DNA of 64,000 nucleotides from Arthrobacter humicola (GTDB lineage: Bacteria; Actinomycetota; Actinomycetes; Actinomycetales; Micrococcaceae): NCBI RefSeq assembly GCF_022803015.1, contig NZ_JAFKON010000009.1, positions 104,908-168,907 on the forward strand, read 5' to 3'. The notes beneath the pieces are model-generated. The model had not been told where the DNA came from and made no database searches. It worked only from the letters and a program-made list of their open reading frames with translations. The position numbers and the translations under genes are program-made. Position 1 is the stretch's first letter. Each line of letters opens with the position of its first letter. This document shows, piece by piece, positions 32,809-40,922 of the stretch.

Positions 32809-34311
32809 TCAGCCCAAAAGGGCACTCCAGTCCACCGGACCGTCGCTGGCCGCGGTTTTCCTGGCGGTCCGCTTCGCCGCCGGCTTCTGTTCGGCGGCCG
32901 CCGCCGAAGCGTCAGGCAACGGCGCACTCCACGGGAGGGCGAAGGCGGGGACGAGTTCCCCCAGCTGCACGCCATGGGGCGGGACCACCAGCACACCGTC
33001 GGCGGCGGCCAGCCCCCGCATCATTCCGGGGCCGGTGTGCTGCGCCGGCGATGCCATGCCGTAGAGCAGCCGGAAGGGCATGAGCCGGGTCCGGCCCGGG
33101 TCGGCGTCAATCGTCGAGCCGCAGGGCACCTCGCTGAGCGGGGGGATCACGCCGTGCCCGAGTGCCGCCAGGAGTGGGGCACCGATCGTGGACAGCGCCA
33201 TCATGGCCGCGAGCGGGTTTCCTGGCAGGCCAAGGATGTAACGGCCGTCCGGCAGTTCGGCCAGCACGGCGGGGTGGCCCGGGCGCATGGCGATTCCGTC
33301 GATCAGCAGGCGGCCGCCGAGCTCGGCGACCGAGCGCCTGAGGTGGTCTGTCCCGGAGCGCCCCGTGCCGCCGGTGGTGATCACGACGTCGGCAGGCAGG
33401 TTTTCACCGGCAGGATCGGTGTCCTCGAGGGCGGCGAGCCACTCGGCGTAGGTATCGCCGACTTTCACTTCTTCGGTGCAGATCCCGCCGAGCATTCCCA
33501 CCACGGCGGCCAGTTGGGGTCCGAAGGTGTCGCGGACCTGCCCGGGTGCCGGTATCCCGCTCGTCACGACCTCGGAGCCAGTGAAAACGAGGCGGACCAC
33601 GGCCTTGCCGAGCACGGGAAGGGCGTCACTTCCGGCCAGCGCGGCGAGCGCCAGATGGGCCGGATTCAGGACCGTGCCGCCCTTGATCAGGACGTCCCCG
33701 GCGGCGGCTTCCTCCCCGGCCTTCCTGATGTGGTCGCCGTTGCGCGGGTCTCCCGGCTTCGCGGTGCCGCCCAGCTTCAGGACGGGCAGGCCGTCGTCGT
33801 CGGCGTCGATGATGCCGCTTTCGCTGCGCAACACTGCCTTGGCCCCGGGCGGGATGAGGCCGCCGGTGGCAATCGGGCTGGCCTGATGTGGTGCCAGGCG
33901 CTGACCGGGTTCGGCCAGGATCCAGGGCCCGCTGCCGTTGACGGCCCAACCGTCCATGGCAGAGGAAGCGTAATGGGGCATGTCCTGCCGGGCAACGACG
34001 TCCGCCGCGAGCGTCCGGCCAAGCGTCTGCCGCAGCGGAACAGGGGCGGCCGGGATGGGAACGGCGCACTCGAACGCGAGTTGCCGGGCCTCCTGCCACG
34101 TGTGGGCCAGGTGCCTGTGCGGCTCCGCGGCAGTGTCCTCGTCCCCTGAGTCCTGGTCCGCGGTGTCCTGGTGCGCGATGTGAGGGCCTCCAGGGCCGTC
34201 TACGAGAGCCTCTCCACCGCCATCTCTGACGCCATTTCCGCCGCTATCGTTGACGCCATCTTCACCTGCGGCGGTGGCGGGGCCATTGCCGTCCGGGGCC
34301 GCAGCCGTCAT
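32809..34311 (-). CDS. moeA: Molybdopterin molybdenumtransferase
   Basis: MoeA inserts molybdate into adenylated molybdopterin. The 500-residue protein shows the family landmarks ASSAMDGWAV (residues 115-124), the GGLIPPGAKAVL loop, VVITTGGTGRSGTDH near 310, the MPT-binding domain, and GLPGNPLAAMMAL near 375. The first 65 residues are a low-complexity Gly/Asp/Asn tail not seen in typical MoeA; the start is supported by the ATGA overlap with the DUF6457 gene. A 45-residue Ala/Lys tail follows the last domain. Confidence 0.93.
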   Translation of the reverse strand: MTAAAPDGNGPATAAGEDGVNDSGGNGVRDGGGEALVDGPGGPHIAHQDTADQDSGDEDTAAEPHRHLAHTWQEARQLAFECAVPIPAAPVPLRQTLGRTLAADVVARQDMPHYASSAMDGWAVNGSGPWILAEPGQRLAPHQASPIATGGLIPPGAKAVLRSESGIIDADDDGLPVLKLGGTAKPGDPRNGDHIRKAGEEAAAGDVLIKGGTVLNPAHLALAALAGSDALPVLGKAVVRLVFTGSEVVTSGIPAPGQVRDTFGPQLAAVVGMLGGICTEEVKVGDTYAEWLAALEDTDPAGENLPADVVITTGGTGRSGTDHLRRSVAELGGRLLIDGIAMRPGHPAVLAELPDGRYILGLPGNPLAAMMALSTIGAPLLAALGHGVIPPLSEVPCGSTIDADPGRTRLMPFRLLYGMASPAQHTGPGMMRGLAAADGVLVVPPHGVQLGELVPAFALPWSAPLPDASAAAAEQKPAAKRTARKTAASDGPVDWSALLG

Positions 34312-34595
34312 GCCCCGGAAGTTTCGGCGGCTGCGTAGTCCTTGGCGAGCCGGCGGGCCACGGCCATCGCGGACTCCATGGACACGGAGTCCGTGGCCTG
34401 CCCGGAGCCGGAGGCCAGGCCGGCCGCAAAGCCGGCAATGAATGTGGTCAGCGGTGCCGCCGGGCGCACCACGGAATGGGCGGCCACGCCGGCCAGGGCG
34501 AGGACCTCATTCACGTCAATCTCAACGTCGTCCAGCTCCAGGGCCTGGAGCAGGGCACGGCACCAGTCTTCCAGTGTTTCGTCCTGGCTTTTCAC
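34308..34595 (-). CDS. DUF6457 protein
   Basis: A 95-residue helical protein with LEDWCRALLQALELDDVEIDVNEVLALAG at the N-terminus and PLTTFIAGFAAGLASG in the middle. DUF6457 is found next to mobA and moeA in actinobacteria, as here between the two, so a role in Mo-cofactor maturation is likely but untested. The stop overlaps the moeA start. Confidence 0.85.
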   Translation of the reverse strand: MKSQDETLEDWCRALLQALELDDVEIDVNEVLALAGVAAHSVVRPAAPLTTFIAGFAAGLASGSGQATDSVSMESAMAVARRLAKDYAAAETSGA

Positions 34596-34616
34596 CGTTT
34601 GCCTCCATGGTCGAGT

Positions 34617-35288
34617 TCAGCTGTGCAGAGCCGGGCCGGAGCCCGGACCGCCGTCGGGAATCCTGCCGGATACCCCCAGTGCGGACGCGTCATCCCAGGT
34701 GTCGACGTCATCCGTGGAACCCGGGGGAACGCGAACTTCCCGCACGTCCAGCCTAGCAAGAAGGGCGAACACCGACGCGTTTTCCAGCCGGTCCCGGGAC
34801 GCGGCGTCCGCGACAGAACGTTGTAGCACGGCCGTGCCATAAAAGCCCACGAGCGGCTGTTTCCGACTGTCGGCCGAGACGGCCATGACGCCGTCGGCCC
34901 CACCCCTTTCCGGTGTGCCTGCAGCAGACGCGGCCAGCGCCTCGGCCAGGGCACGGACCGCGCCGGCCGACCGGGGCATGTCACACGCCAGGACGAGGGT
35001 ATAGGGCGCGGCTGCTGCGTGCCGGCTCGCGTGATCGGCGGCCAGGGCGGCCAGCCCCGCCGCGATGGCTGCGGCCGGACCCGCGAAGGGCGGCTCTTCC
35101 CGGCAGGTCAGGACGCCGCCGGGCAGGCCCCCGGGGTCGGGGCCGACGACGACGGTGCGCCCCGCCGCGCCCGCGGCCCGCAGTGACCGCTCCAGGAGGG
35201 TGGCGCCGTCGTAGATCAGCCCGGATTTGGGCACGCCGCCGAGGCGTGAGGACCGCCCCCCGGCGAGAATGATGGCATCGAACTCCAT
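34617..35288 (-). CDS. mobA: Molybdenum cofactor guanylyltransferase-like NTP transferase
   Basis: A 223-residue nucleotidyltransferase of the MobA type, which attaches GMP (or CMP) to the cofactor. The nucleotide-binding N-terminus LAGGRSSRLGGVPKSGL is intact, as is the metal-binding LACDMPR near residue 105. The Gly/Pro-rich tail is variable. First gene of the mobA-DUF6457-moeA operon. Confidence 0.9.
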   Translation of the reverse strand: MEFDAIILAGGRSSRLGGVPKSGLIYDGATLLERSLRAAGAAGRTVVVGPDPGGLPGGVLTCREEPPFAGPAAAIAAGLAALAADHASRHAAAAPYTLVLACDMPRSAGAVRALAEALAASAAGTPERGGADGVMAVSADSRKQPLVGFYGTAVLQRSVADAASRDRLENASVFALLARLDVREVRVPPGSTDDVDTWDDASALGVSGRIPDGGPGSGPALHS

Positions 35289-35382
35289 CGGTTCAGCCTA
35301 GCGCGGCGCCAGCGGCCACTGAACAAGCCGTAATGTGCGCCGGCAGCGTCTTCACCGGCTGATCAATCAGCTAGGAGGCCGA

Positions 35383-35889
35383 TCAGGCAGCCGATTCAGG
35401 CAGCAGGAACGGATCCCAGGCCGGCGTCGGCTTCTCGAGTTCCTTGATCTGCCAGATGGCACCCTTTGGCGGGCCCGGAACAAAACCGATCTTCCAGCCC
35501 ATCTCCGCCGGCGTATGGTCGCTCTTGGCGTTGTTGCACCGCAGGCACGCCGCCACCAGGTTCTCCCAGGAGTCGGCTCCGCCCCGCGATTTGGGCTGGA
35601 TGTGGTCGATGGTGTGGGCAGCCTTGCCGCAGTACGCGCAGCGGTGGGCATCCCGGCGCAGCACGCCGCGGCGGCTCACCGCAGTCATCGTGTTGTACCT
35701 TGGCCGGATGTAGCGGTTCAGCAGGATCACGGACGGGCGGCCCAAAATGTCCTGGGGGCCGACCACGGGGTCGTCCCCTTCGGCCACCACGCTGGCCTTT
35801 CCGGTCAGGACAAGGACGAGCGCCCGGCGGAAGGTGATGACCGCCAGCGGTTCATATCCAGCATTCAGAACGAGAGTGCGCATCCGCAT
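35383..35889 (-). CDS. HNH endonuclease family protein
   Basis: A 168-residue HNH nuclease with two zinc-binding Cys pairs (CAYCGKAA and CLRCNNAKSD) and the active-site DHIQPKSRGGADSWENLVAACLRCN. This conserved actinobacterial HNH type is not linked to a mobile element; its role is unknown, possibly DNA repair. The first ATG at 35889 or the second at 35883 could be used. Confidence 0.9.
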   Translation of the reverse strand: MRMRTLVLNAGYEPLAVITFRRALVLVLTGKASVVAEGDDPVVGPQDILGRPSVILLNRYIRPRYNTMTAVSRRGVLRRDAHRCAYCGKAAHTIDHIQPKSRGGADSWENLVAACLRCNNAKSDHTPAEMGWKIGFVPGPPKGAIWQIKELEKPTPAWDPFLLPESAA

Positions 35890-36052
35890 ACCTCTTCACG
35901 GCCGCACCCGCCAGCGGCACGAGGGCCGGCTGCCCTCTGCATGGTCGGGCTATGGATCGACAACACAAGAGTAAACACTCAAGTGCCGGATCACCGAATA
36001 TTTTTTCACCGGCGCGGTCCTCAGCGCGGAAAGTTCACTGCGCGGCAACGCA

Positions 36053-36082
36053 AAAGACCCCCGCCTGGAGGCGGGGGTCTTT
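36053..36082 (-). terminator. Terminator of the NlpC/P60 gene
   Basis: A perfect 13-bp inverted repeat AAAGACCCCCGCC / GGCGGGGGTCTTT with a 4-nt loop, followed by T's on the minus strand, lies 21 nt after the gene's stop. Confidence 0.9.
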
Positions 36083-36102
36083 CGGAATGCTGGGGTTCGT
36101 GC

Positions 36103-36873
36103 TTAGGCGCCGACGCGGATGAAGACCGGACCGGAGCCGACGTTGACGCTGTACAGCGCGGTGGTGCCGCCGTTCCAGCCGCCGTGCACTGCCATGCCGT
36201 TGCCGACGTAGACCGCGATGTGAGCCATGCCCACGCCGCCGTTCTGGTAGTAGGCGAGGTCGCCCGGGCGTGCCTCGGCGGCGCTCACGGTGCGGCCCAG
36301 GGACAGGTAACCTGCCGGCCAGCCGTGGTAGTGGATGCCGGCCGCGGCCAGGGCGTTGGTGGCGAGGGCGGTGCAGTCCTGCGCCACGCCGATCTGTGCG
36401 TAGGCAGCAGCGGCGATGGTCGCGCCTGCGCCGCTTCCGATGCCCGCGGGGGCCTGGGCAGCGACGCCGCCGCTGACGCCAAGCTCGGTGCCGCCGGCGC
36501 GGGTGGCTGTAGCCGTGGCCGTGGCGTCCTGGACCTTCACGACGGGCTTGGGAGCCTCGACGACGGGAGCCGGCGTGGTGGTCACGGCGGGCTTCTCGTA
36601 GGAGATCGCGATGGTGGAAGCGGCCGAGATGGTGGCCGGAGCTGCGGACTGGACTTCCAGGGCCGAAGCGGAGGTGGATTCGCGCTGAACATTGGTTTCA
36701 GCAGCGTTGGCTGCGATTCCGCTGGTCAGGACCAGACCGGAAGCTGCGGCGATGACCGCGGCCTGACGGCCCATGCCGCCGGCGTTGTCGCCGACAGCCT
36801 TAGCAATTACAGCCAGCGAGTTGGTCTTGGTGACCTCGGCGCGGTGCCGTGCAACGTTTGCACGAGTAGTCAT
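36103..36873 (-). CDS. NlpC/P60 (C40) cell-wall peptidase
   Basis: A 256-residue exported peptidoglycan hydrolase. The basic N-terminus is followed by a membrane/export segment GRQAAVIAAASGLVLTSGIAANA (residues 35-57), a Thr/Pro/Ala linker, and a C-terminal NlpC/P60 domain with the catalytic Cys in IGVAQDCTALATNAL and the catalytic His in GVGMAHIAVYVG. It cleaves D-Glu-diaminopimelate-type bonds. I use ATG 36873; GAGAGAA precedes it. A c-di-AMP riboswitch lies about 300 nt upstream and a 62-codon frame lies between. Confidence 0.9.
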   Translation of the reverse strand: MTTRANVARHRAEVTKTNSLAVIAKAVGDNAGGMGRQAAVIAAASGLVLTSGIAANAAETNVQRESTSASALEVQSAAPATISAASTIAISYEKPAVTTTPAPVVEAPKPVVKVQDATATATATRAGGTELGVSGGVAAQAPAGIGSGAGATIAAAAYAQIGVAQDCTALATNALAAAGIHYHGWPAGYLSLGRTVSAAEARPGDLAYYQNGGVGMAHIAVYVGNGMAVHGGWNGGTTALYSVNVGSGPVFIRVGA

Positions 36874-36975
36874 TAAGTTCTCTCTTTCGTGATCCTTGGA
36901 CCGCGCGCTTTCGGGCACGGACTGAGGACGCTCCGGCATCTTGGGGGTACGCCGGATCGCCCCGAAATGGGTTAC

Positions 36976-37164
36976 TTAGCGAAGGGTGTACTGCGAAGAC
37001 GCGCCAAAAGCGGAAACTGCATGCTGTCCGGGCTCGGTAGCGATTGAGCCTGCGGAACGTGATCCAATCCGGGCGCCGGCAAGGGCGGCACGTGATGTGG
37101 ATTCCAGCGGGCTCGACAGAGCCTCGCCGGTGCGCATGCGCGCAGAATTGTGGCGTGAAGACAC
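36976..37164 (-). CDS. Candidate 62-codon ORF starting from the riboswitch
   Basis: A short frame (GTG SSRHNSARMRTGEA... to ...SSQYTLR) begins 8 nt after GAGAGG at 37173-37178, which is the 3' edge of the c-di-AMP aptamer. It ends 102 nt before the nlpC gene. I cannot assign it; it may be a regulatory upstream ORF or only chance. The same GAGAGG-N8-start geometry drives the real M23 gene at the second riboswitch, which argues for translation. Confidence 0.4.
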   Translation of the reverse strand: MSSRHNSARMRTGEALSSPLESTSRAALAGARIGSRSAGSIATEPGQHAVSAFGASSQYTLR

Positions 37165-37172
37165 GAAAGTAG

Positions 37173-37350
37173 CCTCTCCCAATGCCTACGAGGTGAGCTG
37201 TCGGATTCGGATGGGAGTCACCCGGCCGCGCTGCTTCCTGGGAAGCTTTGCGACTTAACCCCAAGGCCTTCTTTCGAAGGCCAAAATTGGTTCCCCCGCC
37301 CCTGCCAGACGATGTAATGCGAACGGACCTTGAGCGGTGGCAGAGCTAGG
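37173..37350 (-). promoter_or_regulatory. c-di-AMP riboswitch (ydaO-yuaA type), copy 1
   Basis: Read on the minus strand, the region contains the ydaO class core: GGCAGGGGCGGGGGAACC, then GGGGTTAAGTCGC, then CCGAATCCGACAGCTCACC with TCGTAGGC, and a closing GGGAGAGG. These boxes match those of the second copy upstream of the M23 gene. The class senses c-di-AMP and turns off cell-wall hydrolase genes when the nucleotide is high. Ends are approximate. Confidence 0.85.
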
Positions 37351-37474
37351 CAATCCACTCAAGAGCGCCAACTTCGGAAAAGTTGGCGTGCTTCAAACCC
37401 TACAGCAGTCCTGATCCAATGTCACATTCAGATCACGGCGTGTCACAGGAAGTTGAGAGCAGCCCATCGTCTTT

Positions 37475-38296
37475 TTAGAGCCAGCCGAGCGGGTCAACGA
37501 CATCGCCGTTGACCATCACTTCAAAGTGGAGGTGGCAGCCCGTGGAGGCGCCGGTGGTTCCGCTCATGGCGACGACGTCACCGCGGGAAACCTTCTGGCC
37601 GACCTTGACCGAAGCCGAGGACAGGTGGTTGTACGTGGTCTCCAGGCCGTTGCCGTGATCGATGACCACGCGGTTCCCCCCGCCGAAGGGATGCCAGCCG
37701 TTGAACGTCACGGTGCCGCTGGCGGCCGCGTGGACCGCCGTGCCGCACTGGGCGGCGAAATCCTGGCCGCGGTGGAACTCCCCCGCGCCCCCGGTAATGG
37801 GGCTGACACGGTAGCCGAAGGGCGAGGCCGTGACCAGCTGGTCGAGCGGCGCACCCAGGGTGCCGGCCGATGCCGCGCGGGTGATCGTGCCCACAGACTG
37901 GGCGCTCAGCAGCTGCTTGAGTTTCCCGTCCGGATCGCCCTTCGTGGTGACGGCCGTGCGGTTGAAGTCGACCTTGGCGGCGGCGGCAGCGGTGACATCC
38001 GGCTGCACGGCGGCGGAGAGCGCGCCGGATCCGCCCGGATTCGAAGCCATCACCGGGCTCGTGACGGGGACCGTCACGGTAAGAACCAGACCAGTTGCGG
38101 CCAGTGCGATCCCGGCCTTCTGCCCGACTCCGCTTGCCGCGGCAAAGTCCGTGACCTGGCGGAACGGACTGCGACGGCGACGGCGTTCATCGCGGTGCAC
38201 GTCCCGCGGGCGTTCGGCCGTGTGTGCGACGACGGGACGCGGCTCCGGAGCGGGACCGGTCGCGCGGCGACGGCCCCTGGCGGTCTGGGTGGTCAA
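37475..38296 (-). CDS. M23-family cell-wall endopeptidase
   Basis: A 273-residue exported LytM-type metallopeptidase. A very basic N-terminus is followed by a membrane segment IALAATGLVLTVTVPVTS (residues 62-80) and a linker; the peptidase domain at about 150-270 has the zinc ligands in GEFHRGQDFAA (H, D) and CHLHFEVMVNGD (HxH). It opens peptidoglycan crosslinks. The start is TTG 38296, 8 nt after GAGAGG, which is the 3' end of the riboswitch, so ligand binding could directly hide the ribosome-binding site. Confidence 0.9.
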   Translation of the reverse strand: MTTQTARGRRRATGPAPEPRPVVAHTAERPRDVHRDERRRRRSPFRQVTDFAAASGVGQKAGIALAATGLVLTVTVPVTSPVMASNPGGSGALSAAVQPDVTAAAAAKVDFNRTAVTTKGDPDGKLKQLLSAQSVGTITRAASAGTLGAPLDQLVTASPFGYRVSPITGGAGEFHRGQDFAAQCGTAVHAAASGTVTFNGWHPFGGGNRVVIDHGNGLETTYNHLSSASVKVGQKVSRGDVVAMSGTTGASTGCHLHFEVMVNGDVVDPLGWL

Positions 38297-38304
38297 GAAG
38301 GGTT

Positions 38305-38535
38305 CCTCTCTGGATGGCCTGCGAAGTTAGCTGTCGGATTCGGGTCAGAGAGATCAAAGACCCGGTCCGCCGTTGCAGGCAGCCACGCACAGAGGCATCC
38401 CTAGGGGATCCTTCGGTGGAAGCTGCTTGCCGCTGACGGACTTCACCCCAAGGCTGCCGAAGTAGCAGCCGAAAGTGGTTCCCCCGCCCCTGCCAGGAGG
38501 TAGTTCTGCGACTGATCCGCTGGCAGGGCTCGGCT
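38305..38535 (-). promoter_or_regulatory. c-di-AMP riboswitch (ydaO-yuaA type), copy 2
   Basis: The minus strand shows GGCAGGGGCGGGGGAACC, CTTGGGGTGAAGTC, a variable arm, CCGAATCCGACAGCTAAC with TTCGCAGGC and a closing AGAGAGGAA. The strong agreement with copy 1 in all boxes, and with the ydaO pattern, supports the call. The closing GAGAGG is also the Shine-Dalgarno of the M23 gene. A TATAGT -10 at 38580-38575 would give a leader of about 270 nt. Confidence 0.87.
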
Positions 38536-38665
38536 TCGGATCAGGTAACGCTTTGGTATCGGTACTGGGCACTAACTATAGGCGATTAAGCCGCCCGGTA
38601 ATAAATCCGTAACCGCAATTGTGGACAACTCGTGGGTCGTCCCATGACCGGCGCGTAGTGGCTGG

Positions 38666-39361
38666 TCAGGCGACTGTTACAAAGACGTGCGCGGCAACCT
38701 CGGGCGGCAGCTCCAGGGCACCTTCGATATCGGGGACGCGGACCGAGATGTACTCCCCCACCCGCTCCAGCGAGACCAGCGCGCCAGGCCTGATTCCGCC
38801 CTCGTCGAGCTGGGCCAGAAGCTCCGGCTCGACCTGGATCGGCTCCGCGAGCCGGTTGACCGTAACCCGGGAAGTTACCCCGTAGCCGGCCATGGCCTCC
38901 AGCAGGTTCACGGGCCTGTCCACGGGGGCGCCGTTGGGCACGCCGCCAAGATCCGCAAGCCCCGGAATAGGGTTTCCGTAAGGCGAGACTGTCGGGTGGT
39001 TGAGCATCTCGAAGATTCTTCGCTCGACGCGTTCGCTCATGACATGTTCCCAGCGGCACGCTTCCTCGTGGACGTAGGCCCAGTCGAGCCCGATCACGTC
39101 CGCGAGGAGGCGTTCGGCCAGACGATGCTTGCGCATGACACCGATTGCACGTTTCCGTCCGATTTCCGTCAGTTCAAGGTGCCTGTCGCCGGAAACAACC
39201 ACCAGCCCGTCGCGCTCCATCCGGCCGATCGTCTGGGACACAGTGGGGCCGGAGTGGCGGAGCCGTTCGGCGATGCGGGCGCGGAGGGCAACGATGTTTT
39301 CTTCTTCAAGTTCCAGAATGGTCCGAAGATACATCTCCGTAGTATCGATCAGATCCGTCAT
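38666..39361 (-). CDS. DtxR/IdeR-family metal-dependent repressor
   Basis: A 231-residue Fe2+/Mn2+-dependent regulator. The N-terminal winged helix has TTEMYLRTILELEEENIVALRARIAERL and GPTVSQTIGRMERDGLV; the dimer/metal domain has HRLAERLLADVIGLDWAYVHEEACRWEHVMS with the ligands Cys, Glu and His, and the C-terminal SH3-like domain ends the protein. IdeR orthologues repress siderophore genes under iron sufficiency; MntR-like roles are possible. AGGAG lies 9 nt before the ATG. A matching operator is found at 57475. Confidence 0.92.
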   Translation of the reverse strand: MTDLIDTTEMYLRTILELEEENIVALRARIAERLRHSGPTVSQTIGRMERDGLVVVSGDRHLELTEIGRKRAIGVMRKHRLAERLLADVIGLDWAYVHEEACRWEHVMSERVERRIFEMLNHPTVSPYGNPIPGLADLGGVPNGAPVDRPVNLLEAMAGYGVTSRVTVNRLAEPIQVEPELLAQLDEGGIRPGALVSLERVGEYISVRVPDIEGALELPPEVAAHVFVTVA

Positions 39362-39706
39362 TCAGCTCAGCTCCTCGAGCGCAGTCCTAGCGTCATTCCC
39401 ACCGTACCGCGTGCGGGCTGCATGCAGGATGCGCCCAGGCGGGAATCGCCGTACGTTCGCATGCCAGCCTAGCCTATTTTGAATTACTCCGGATAATCTT
39501 TCGATCGACCTGAAGCTATTGTCCCAGCCCCAGCCGGCCGGCCGTCCCCGGCGTCTCAATGACCGGACTATGACAGGCCTTTTTCTGTATCGCCGGGAGC
39601 TGTCAGGCAAAATAAGACAGGCAGAATGAAGAGGGGTGTCCGTGGTAGCCATCCCTGCCCGCCACCTCCCAGCCACGCTACGAACCAGCCGAAAATTGGA
39701 GCCACT

Positions 39707-40837
39707 GTGAGCGACACCAGCATCACGATCCCCGCCAACCTCCTGCCCAAGGACGGACGGTTCGGCGCCGGCCCGTCCAAAGTCCGGCCGGAACAGATGG
39801 ACGCCCTGGCCGCGGCATCGTCGAAGCTGCTGGGGACCTCCCACCGCCAGGCGCCCGTGAAGAACCTGGTCGGCTCGGTGCGCAGCGGCCTCAGCGAATT
39901 CTTCCGGGCACCGGAAGGCTATGAAGTGGTGCTGGGCGTCGGCGGATCTACCGCGTTCTGGGACATTGCCAGCTTCGGGCTCGTGGAGAACAAGGCGCAG
40001 CACCTGTCCTTCGGCGAGTTCGGCTCGAAGTTCGCTTCCGCCACCAACAAGGCGCCGTTCCTTGCCGAGTCCTCCATCATCAAGGCCGAACCCGGCACCC
40101 GCCCCACCGCCCGGGCGGAGGCCGGCGTCGACGTCTATGCGTGGCCGCAGAACGAGACCTCAACCGGCGTTGCCGCCCCCGTCCAGCGGGTGGCCGGCGC
40201 CGACGAGGGGTCGTTGGTGCTCGTGGACGCGACCTCGGCCGCGGGCGGGCTGGACGTGGACGTGGCGGAGTCAGACGTGTACTACTTCGCGCCGCAGAAG
40301 AACTTCGCGTCCGACGGCGGCCTGTGGCTGGGCCTGTTCTCCCCGGCCGCGCTGGAACGGGCGGCACGGATCAAGGCCGGCAACCGCTGGATTCCCGACT
40401 TCCTTGACCTCCAGACGGCGATCGACAATTCCAGGCTGAACCAGACCTACAACACCCCCGCGCTGGCCACCCTGGTGACCCTGGACGCCCAGGTGCAGTG
40501 GCTCAACGCCAACGGCGGCCTGGACTTCGCCGCCGGCCGGACCGCGGATTCTGCCGGCCGCATCTACGGCTGGGCCGAAGCGTCCGAATACGCCACGCCG
40601 TTCGTGGCCAAGGCCGAGGACCGCTCGAACGTGATCGCCACGATCGACTTCGATGACTCGATCGACGCCGCGGCCATCGCCAAGGTGCTCCGCGCCAACG
40701 GCGTCGTCGACACCGAGCCGTACCGCAAGCTGGGCCGCAACCAGCTGCGCATCGCCACCTTCGTGGCGATCGAGCCCGACGATGTCTCGGCACTGCTCGA
40801 GTGCATCGATTTCGTCGTGGCGGAACTGAAGAAGTAG
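39707..40837 (+). CDS. serC: Phosphoserine transaminase
   Basis: SerC converts 3-phosphohydroxypyruvate to O-phosphoserine with glutamate, in serine synthesis, using PLP. The 376-residue protein belongs to the actinobacterial SerC type: FGAGPSKVRPEQMDAL at residues 20-35, LLGTSHRQAPVKNLV, and the PLP Lys in YYFAPQKNFASDGGLW near 193. The GTG at 39707 is chosen over frame openings upstream because GGAG lies 6 nt before it and the family starts here. Confidence 0.93.
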   Translation: MSDTSITIPANLLPKDGRFGAGPSKVRPEQMDALAAASSKLLGTSHRQAPVKNLVGSVRSGLSEFFRAPEGYEVVLGVGGSTAFWDIASFGLVENKAQHLSFGEFGSKFASATNKAPFLAESSIIKAEPGTRPTARAEAGVDVYAWPQNETSTGVAAPVQRVAGADEGSLVLVDATSAAGGLDVDVAESDVYYFAPQKNFASDGGLWLGLFSPAALERAARIKAGNRWIPDFLDLQTAIDNSRLNQTYNTPALATLVTLDAQVQWLNANGGLDFAAGRTADSAGRIYGWAEASEYATPFVAKAEDRSNVIATIDFDDSIDAAAIAKVLRANGVVDTEPYRKLGRNQLRIATFVAIEPDDVSALLECIDFVVAELKK

Positions 40838-40852
40838 CCCTGCGTCCGGCGT

Positions 40853-40884
40853 CGTCACGGCCCCTGAGGACCTAGGCCGTGACG
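40853..40884. terminator. Hairpin between serC and the convergent MFS gene
   Basis: CGTCACGGCC and GGCCGTGACG form a perfect 10-bp stem with a 12-nt loop. Confidence 0.65.
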
Positions 40885-40922
40885 GCGCCGTCGTCGTTTC
40901 AGGTCCGTCCGCCCTGCTGTGC

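Noticed and set aside
36800..37264. 154-codon minus-strand frame through the riboswitch
   Set aside because: It crosses the conserved riboswitch and the nlpC start in another frame, with no family match.
37421..37460. CRP/GlxR-like TGTGA site upstream of riboswitch 1
   Set aside because: The half-sites (TGTGA and GTGAT) are in the wrong orientation to form a proper palindrome.
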